DNA from: JBARCX01 sp049794535
GTDB lineage: Bacteria > Pseudomonadota > Gammaproteobacteria > Xanthomonadales > Rhodanobacteraceae
Direction: 5' to 3'
Assembly: GCA_049794535.1 (NCBI GenBank)
Contig: JBARCX010000393.1
Span: 1-9,578, forward strand
DNA: 9,578 nt
Part shown: in pieces, positions 6,818 to 9,578 of the stretch
Layout of the letters: each line of letters begins with the position of its first letter
Numbering within the stretch: position 1 is the first letter of the stretch
The notes under the pieces: generated by a model
Database searches by the model: none
What the model was told of the DNA's origin: nothing
The model's input: only the letters and a program-made list of their open reading frames with translations
Position numbers and translations under genes: made by a program

Positions 6818-6965
6818 GCTCGTCATTCCAGCGTAGGCTGGAATCCAGTGGCATTGTCGTTGAGTCAAGCGATATCGCTGAAGGCCTGCTGCTAAGCCCG
6901 CATACGATCACACGACAATCAGGCCGTGACTCCACTGGATTCCAGCCTACGCTGGAATGACGAGC
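6818..6965. repeat. 148-bp element with perfect 34-bp terminal inverted repeats
   Basis: The left arm (6818-6851, starting GCTCGTCATTCCAGCG) is the exact reverse complement of the right arm (6932-6965, ending CGCTGGAATGACGAGC). Each arm is itself a hairpin, ATTCCAGC and GCTGGAAT around GTAG (left) or CTAC (right). A further 8-bp pair, ATTGTCGT (6853-6860) and ACGACAAT (6912-6919), extends the fold asymmetrically. The arms resemble the CGTCATTCC...GGAATCCAG repeats scattered through many proteobacterial genomes. No target-site duplication is evident, and the ~80-bp centre has no gene. Best described as a non-autonomous, MITE-like or paired palindromic repeat. Confidence 0.85.
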
Positions 6966-6976
6966 AATGAGCTATG

Positions 6977-7009
6977 TCTCCGTAAGCCGCCACTGGGCTT
7001 TTTCGGAGA
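6977..7009. other. Hairpin with internal T run
   Basis: TCTCCG (6977-6982) pairs with CGGAGA (7004-7009), and inside it AAGCC (6984-6988) pairs with GGCTT (6996-7000), followed by TTT. The inner hairpin with its T run resembles a weak plus-strand terminator, but no gene ends here. It may be a relic or part of another repeat. Confidence 0.4.
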
Positions 7010-7070
7010 GGGCGTGTTCTACCACGCACTGAGAGGCACAGAAATTTTTGAGCAGACGCTTCCCACAAAG

Positions 7071-7175
7071 TTTTCCACAACTTATGTGGATGCATCTCGA
7101 TAAACCCTGTGGACAAGCCACATTCGATGCTTTGCCAACAAGCACTTGGCACACCGTGATGAAAATTTGCGCAGT
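7071..7175. repeat. 105-bp direct repeat A, copy 2
   Basis: Same orientation as copy 1 and ten mismatches from it. DnaA-box-like sites are TTTTCCACA (7071-7079), TGTGGATGC (7085-7093) and TGTGGACAA (7108-7116), all unchanged from copy 1, while the stretch between the second and third boxes holds four of the ten differences. The inverted repeat TCCACA-ACTTA-TGTGGA keeps its stem although the loop has changed. Confidence 0.9.
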
Positions 7176-7196
7176 GCGGATCTCGCGTACGCAATG

Positions 7197-7242
7197 TTTT
7201 CCACAGCAACTGTGTACGTAGCTGGGAGAAGCCTGTGGATAG
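7197..7242. repeat. Short third copy (46 bp) of the repeat A box region
   Basis: TTTTCCACA (7197-7205) and TGTGGATAG (7234-7242) bound a 46-bp segment. This is exactly the span from the first to the last box in copies 1 (6574-6619) and 2 (7071-7116). GAAGCCTGTGGA near the end also matches copy 1 closely. The middle box is degraded (TGTGTACGT), and homology fades after the last box. About 12 bp upstream resemble the copy 1 flank (TACGAATTG versus TACGCAATG). Confidence 0.7.
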
Positions 7243-7301
7243 GTGGTCTATGTGTCTGACCGCAAAGAAGGTACGCACAGCGTGCGCAAGAAATGCTCAG
7301 T

Positions 7302-7313
7302 GCGTTGCAACGC
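7302..7313. repeat. Perfect 12-bp palindrome at the phosphatase stop codon
   Basis: GCGTTGCAACGC is self-complementary and directly abuts the minus-strand stop codon of the PAP2 gene (7314-7316). It has no T run on either side, so it is not a convincing intrinsic terminator. A short CGCAC-AGC-GTGCG hairpin (7274-7286) lies a little further downstream of that gene. Confidence 0.5.
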
Positions 7314-7877
7314 TCAGATAAACCACATCACGCTATGCGCCAACCACAGCGACAGCGCGCCGAGTCCACTGCCGATCATGATGGCGGCAAGCACATCGCT
7401 CGGATAATGCAAGCCCAGAATCACGCGCGATGCCGCAATCAGCGTGGTGAAGGTCAGAAGCAATGGTGCAAGCAGCGGATACCAGGCGAGCGCTACCACC
7501 GTGAAGCTCACCGCTTGCAGCGTGTGGCCGGAGGGGAAGCTAAATTCGTCCAGCGGTGGTACGTGAGCGATCACGCCAGGGCAGGCGCGGAAGGGGCGTG
7601 GCCGCTTCGTGTAGCGCTTCAACACGCGATACAGCAGCAATGCGGTAAGCCCGGTAAGGGCCATATGCGTGGCAGCGTGCAGACCGCGCATGCCATCGAG
7701 CAGCGCGAGTGCCGCCATCAACCCATACCAGAACACGCCATCACCAAGCCGGCTGATCGCACTGAAAAACAGGCCGACAGCGCGGCGTGTACCCCAACGA
7801 TTGGCAAGCACGCACAGGCGTGCATCGATAGCGAACCGAGGGGCGTTAGGCCCCGGCAATGGCGACATCACGCTCAT
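7314..7877 (-). CDS. PAP2-family membrane phosphatase
   Basis: The 187-residue hydrophobic protein has the complete PAP2 phosphatase signature: K87-x6-R94-P95 (KRYTKRPRP), PSGH at 115-118, and S150-R151-x5-H157-x3-D161 (SRVILGLHYPSD). His118 and His157 are the expected catalytic pair. Several membrane segments are visible (about 47-62, 72-86, 122-148 and 162-180), so it should be an inner-membrane enzyme acting on a lipid phosphate or pyrophosphate such as phosphatidic acid, undecaprenyl pyrophosphate or a lipid A phosphate; the substrate cannot be read from the sequence. ATG 7877 has GAGGAG (7885-7890 on the minus strand) 7 nt upstream. The gene overlaps the end of the glycosyltransferase gene by 32 bp, so both are expected on one transcript. 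No clear intrinsic terminator follows. Confidence 0.88.
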   Translation of the reverse strand: MSVMSPLPGPNAPRFAIDARLCVLANRWGTRRAVGLFFSAISRLGDGVFWYGLMAALALLDGMRGLHAATHMALTGLTALLLYRVLKRYTKRPRPFRACPGVIAHVPPLDEFSFPSGHTLQAVSFTVVALAWYPLLAPLLLTFTTLIAASRVILGLHYPSDVLAAIMIGSGLGALSLWLAHSVMWFI

Positions 7878-9006
7878 GGAGGTGCTCCTCAGCGAGTTCG
7901 CGTAGCAGGGTTTCGAATTCGCGTATCACCGCATCCGGCGATAACTGCGCGATGCCTTCGTGCGCGGCACGACCCATATGGCGGATCAGGCCCGGGTTGC
8001 ACGCCAATGTGGTTGTTGCCTTGATGAAGGCCGGCGCGTTGCCAGAAGCAATGCGATAACCATTGATGCCGTCGTGCAAATGCTCGCGTGCCGCGCCCTC
8101 GTCGTAGGCCACCACCGGCAAGCCGGCAGCCAGCGCTTCGAGAATCACGTTGCCAAACGTTTCGCTGAGGCTGGGGAACGGGAACAGATCGGCGCTGGCG
8201 TAATGCTGCGCCAATGCCTCGCCACGTTTCACGCCCGTAAAGATGAAATCGGGATGCGCTGCCTGCAGTGCCGCGCGTGCCGGGCCATCGCCCACCCACA
8301 CATAGCGAGCGGTGGGTATGTGCTGCTGGATCGACTTGAACGCTTCAACCGCAAGCTCGAGATTTTTCTCCGGTGCAATGCGGCCGACATAGAGCACTAC
8401 CGGCGTATCGGCTTCCACGCCCCACTGCTCACGCAGCGACAAATCACGCATGCGCGGATGGAACAGCTGGGTATCGACGGCGCGTCGCAGCAAGCGCGCG
8501 TTGTTCACGCCCAGTGAGTTCAGTTCCTCGGCCAGCGCCGTAGTCGGCACCAGTGTGGCCGCTGCACGGCTGTGGAAGCGGCGTAGATGACGGCGTACTA
8601 CCGGCGTAAGCCAGCCCACGCCATAGTGCGCGGCGTAGCTGTCAAAGCGTGTGTGGAAGCCAGTAGCCATCGGAATCTGCAAATGCCCGGCGGCGCGTAA
8701 TGCCGACCAGCCCAGCGGGCCTTCGGTGGCGACATAGATTGCGTCGGGGCGTTGTTGGGTCCAGTGCTTGCGCAGTGCGCGACCAGCAGGCAGGCCAAAG
8801 CGTAGGCCGGGGTAGCGGGGCAGTGCTGCACCACGCGTGGTCATCGTCTCGATGCCGGGTTCGTCCACATGCGGCTGTGGCTGGCGCGGACGGATCAGAT
8901 CAATGCTGTGGCCGCGTGCCGCCAGGCCGGTAGCCAGGCTATGCACGGTAAGCGCAACGCCGTTGATCTCCGGCGGATAAGTTTCGCTAACAATGCCGAT
9001 GCGCAT
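7846..9006 (-). CDS. GT4-family glycosyltransferase (glycolipid/mannosyltransferase type)
   Basis: The 386-residue product is a retaining GT-B enzyme of CAZy family GT4. The N-terminal MRIGIVSETYPPEINGVALT is typical of MgtA/SqdX/PimB-like lipid glycosyltransferases. GRIAPEKN (208-215) opens the nucleotide-sugar domain, VGDGPAR (238-244) follows, and the EX7E motif is Glu282-Glu290 in PSLSETFGNVILEALAAGLP. The usual RGVD before the second domain is RRAVD here. No signal peptide is present, so it is expected at the cytoplasmic membrane face, using a nucleotide sugar on a lipid or envelope acceptor. ATG 9006 was chosen over the in-frame start at 9264 because it gives the family N-terminus and has GGGGA (9016-9020) 9 nt upstream. 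The overlap with the PAP2 gene suggests a shared pathway, perhaps glycolipid synthesis in which PAP2 supplies dephosphorylated diacylglycerol. Donor and acceptor are unknown. Confidence 0.88.
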   Translation of the reverse strand: MRIGIVSETYPPEINGVALTVHSLATGLAARGHSIDLIRPRQPQPHVDEPGIETMTTRGAALPRYPGLRFGLPAGRALRKHWTQQRPDAIYVATEGPLGWSALRAAGHLQIPMATGFHTRFDSYAAHYGVGWLTPVVRRHLRRFHSRAAATLVPTTALAEELNSLGVNNARLLRRAVDTQLFHPRMRDLSLREQWGVEADTPVVLYVGRIAPEKNLELAVEAFKSIQQHIPTARYVWVGDGPARAALQAAHPDFIFTGVKRGEALAQHYASADLFPFPSLSETFGNVILEALAAGLPVVAYDEGAAREHLHDGINGYRIASGNAPAFIKATTTLACNPGLIRHMGRAAHEGIAQLSPDAVIREFETLLRELAEEHLHERDVAIAGA

Positions 9007-9178
9007 GGCTGCATTTCCCCGTACGGTACAAGCACAGAATGAAACGGCGCGGTTGCCGGGGTGTGGCGGGTGCGTGACATGTCGATGACGGGTAAGCGGT
9101 AACCCCGCGCGGTATTGGCGTTTTCTGAATGAAAACGCGCTTACACTGACCGTTCTTTCCTGCCACGGGGATCTACCG

Positions 9179-9578
9179 ATGAAACGCCTGTTGCTTGCTC
9201 TCGCATTGACCGCGCTGTCCGGTGCCACCCTCGCTGCGGATGCCCCGGCGCTGCCGACCACCAAGGCCCCCGCGGGCGCCGAGGTCTACATCATTTCGCC
9301 GCAGGATGGCGCCACCGTGCCGCAGAGTTTCACGGTGCGTTTTGGTCTCAAAGGCATGGGCGTGGCCCCGGCCGGTGTAACCAAAGAAGACACCGGCCAC
9401 CACCACCTGCTGATCGACGTGACCACCATGCCTGTCGCCGGCCAGCCGATTCCGAAAGACGCACAACATATGCACTTCGGCGGCGGCCAGACCGAAACCA
9501 CGCTCAAGCTCACACCCGGCACGCACACGCTGCAGTTGGAACTGGGCGACGCCAACCACATCCCGTTCGACCCAGCGC
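9179..9578 (+). CDS. Secreted DUF4399 protein, N-terminal part (3' end outside window)
   Basis: An open frame runs from ATG 9179 to the window end without a stop (133 codons visible), preceded by GGGGA (9167-9171) 7 nt upstream. A signal peptide is clear: MKRLLLALALTALSGATLAA, with cleavage likely just before DAPALP. The mature part contains VYIISPQDGATVPQSFTVRF, GLKGMGVAPAG, TGHHHLLID, HFGGGQTE, TPGTHTLQLELGDANHIPFD, a pattern I recognise as DUF4399. Family members are small periplasmic or exported proteins of unknown function; the conserved HHH and H-x-F-GGGQ cluster could bind a metal, which is inference. Only a short C-terminal strand should be missing. The gene is divergent from the glycosyltransferase across 172 bp; TACACT (9142-9147) might be its -10, but no good -35 is evident. 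Confidence 0.85.
   Translation, partial: MKRLLLALALTALSGATLAADAPALPTTKAPAGAEVYIISPQDGATVPQSFTVRFGLKGMGVAPAGVTKEDTGHHHLLIDVTTMPVAGQPIPKDAQHMHFGGGQTETTLKLTPGTHTLQLELGDANHIPFDPA

Larger units (their letters stand above)
6481..7313. other. Gene-free 833-bp stretch: mosaic of non-coding repeats
   Basis: No reading frame here resembles a protein. In order it holds the accD terminator, repeat A copy 1, an inverted GTAG-REP pair, about 60 bp of unassigned sequence (6754-6817) with a small CACGC/GCGTG hairpin (6789-6803), a 148-bp element with perfect terminal inverted repeats, a hairpin at 6977-7009, repeat A copy 2, the short copy 3, and a 12-bp palindrome beside the next gene. Such a density of repeats in one gap suggests a tolerated landing site between the tryptophan/accD unit and the minus-strand glycosyltransferase unit. 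Confidence 0.8.

Noticed and set aside
6574..7242. Chromosomal or plasmid replication origin
   Set aside because: DnaA-like boxes are present, but no dnaA, dnaN, gidA, rep or par gene and no obvious AT-rich unwinding region is nearby, so only a DnaA-binding hypothesis is kept.
6574..7242. CRISPR-like array
   Set aside because: There are only three repeats of unequal length and spacing, with no uniform spacers and no cas gene.
6488..7278. Small frames inside the repeat region (peptides containing FQRRLESS, WIPAYAGMT, GKASN-ACPQ)
   Set aside because: These peptides are translations of the inverted and direct repeats. From memory, the first two are common spurious peptides from dispersed repeats in proteobacterial annotations.
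7293..8024. Plus-strand frame opposite the phosphatase and glycosyltransferase genes
   Set aside because: It is antisense to two genes with complete catalytic motifs, and its product is low-complexity and unrecognisable.
9007..9264. Longer glycosyltransferase starting at 9264 on the minus strand
   Set aside because: It would add 86 residues unlike the family, cross the divergent gene's start and ignore the ribosome site before 9006.

Overview
The window is a GC-rich, densely coded chromosomal segment. The gene order (fimV, truA, trpF, a TrpI-type regulator, trpB, trpA, accD) and the protein sequences point to a gammaproteobacterium of the Xanthomonadales, most likely Rhodanobacteraceae (Dyella/Rhodanobacter/Luteibacter-like). 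That placement comes from recognising gene order and protein style; no database search was done.

Region 1 (1-2509) holds the C-terminal part of the polar hub protein FimV, a strong intrinsic terminator, and then truA (tRNA pseudouridine synthase) translationally coupled to trpF through a 4-bp ATGA overlap. Region 2 (2521-6536) is the tryptophan block. A LysR-type regulator that closely resembles TrpI is convergent with trpF and divergent from trpBA. The 138-bp divergent gap holds two dyads with LysR-type geometry upstream of a plausible trpBA promoter. trpB and trpA overlap by 4 bp (tryptophan synthase beta and alpha). accD (acetyl-CoA carboxylase beta subunit) follows after 46 bp and ends in a clear terminator. 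The trpA-accD gap can form two mutually exclusive hairpins.

Region 3 (6481-7313) is an 833-bp stretch without a gene, and it is the most unusual part of the window. It is a mosaic of non-coding repeats: two ~90% identical 105-bp direct repeats and a third, shorter relative, an inverted pair of GTAG-type REP elements that begins where homology between the first two repeats ends, and a 148-bp element with perfect 34-bp terminal inverted repeats. The direct repeats carry DnaA-box-like 9-mers (TTTTCCACA, TGTGGACAA, TGTGGATAG), with the outer two boxes at the same 46-bp span in all three copies.

Region 4 (7314-9578) has two minus-strand genes, a GT4-family glycosyltransferase and a PAP2-type membrane phosphatase that overlap by 32 bp, suggesting envelope glycolipid or polysaccharide metabolism. 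Divergent from them is the start of a secreted DUF4399 protein that runs off the window.

No tRNA, rRNA, CRISPR array, transposase or prophage gene was seen. The coding part is ordinary core metabolism. The best candidates for something undescribed are the DnaA-box-like repeat cluster and the mosaic around it, followed by the trpI-trpB operator layout.
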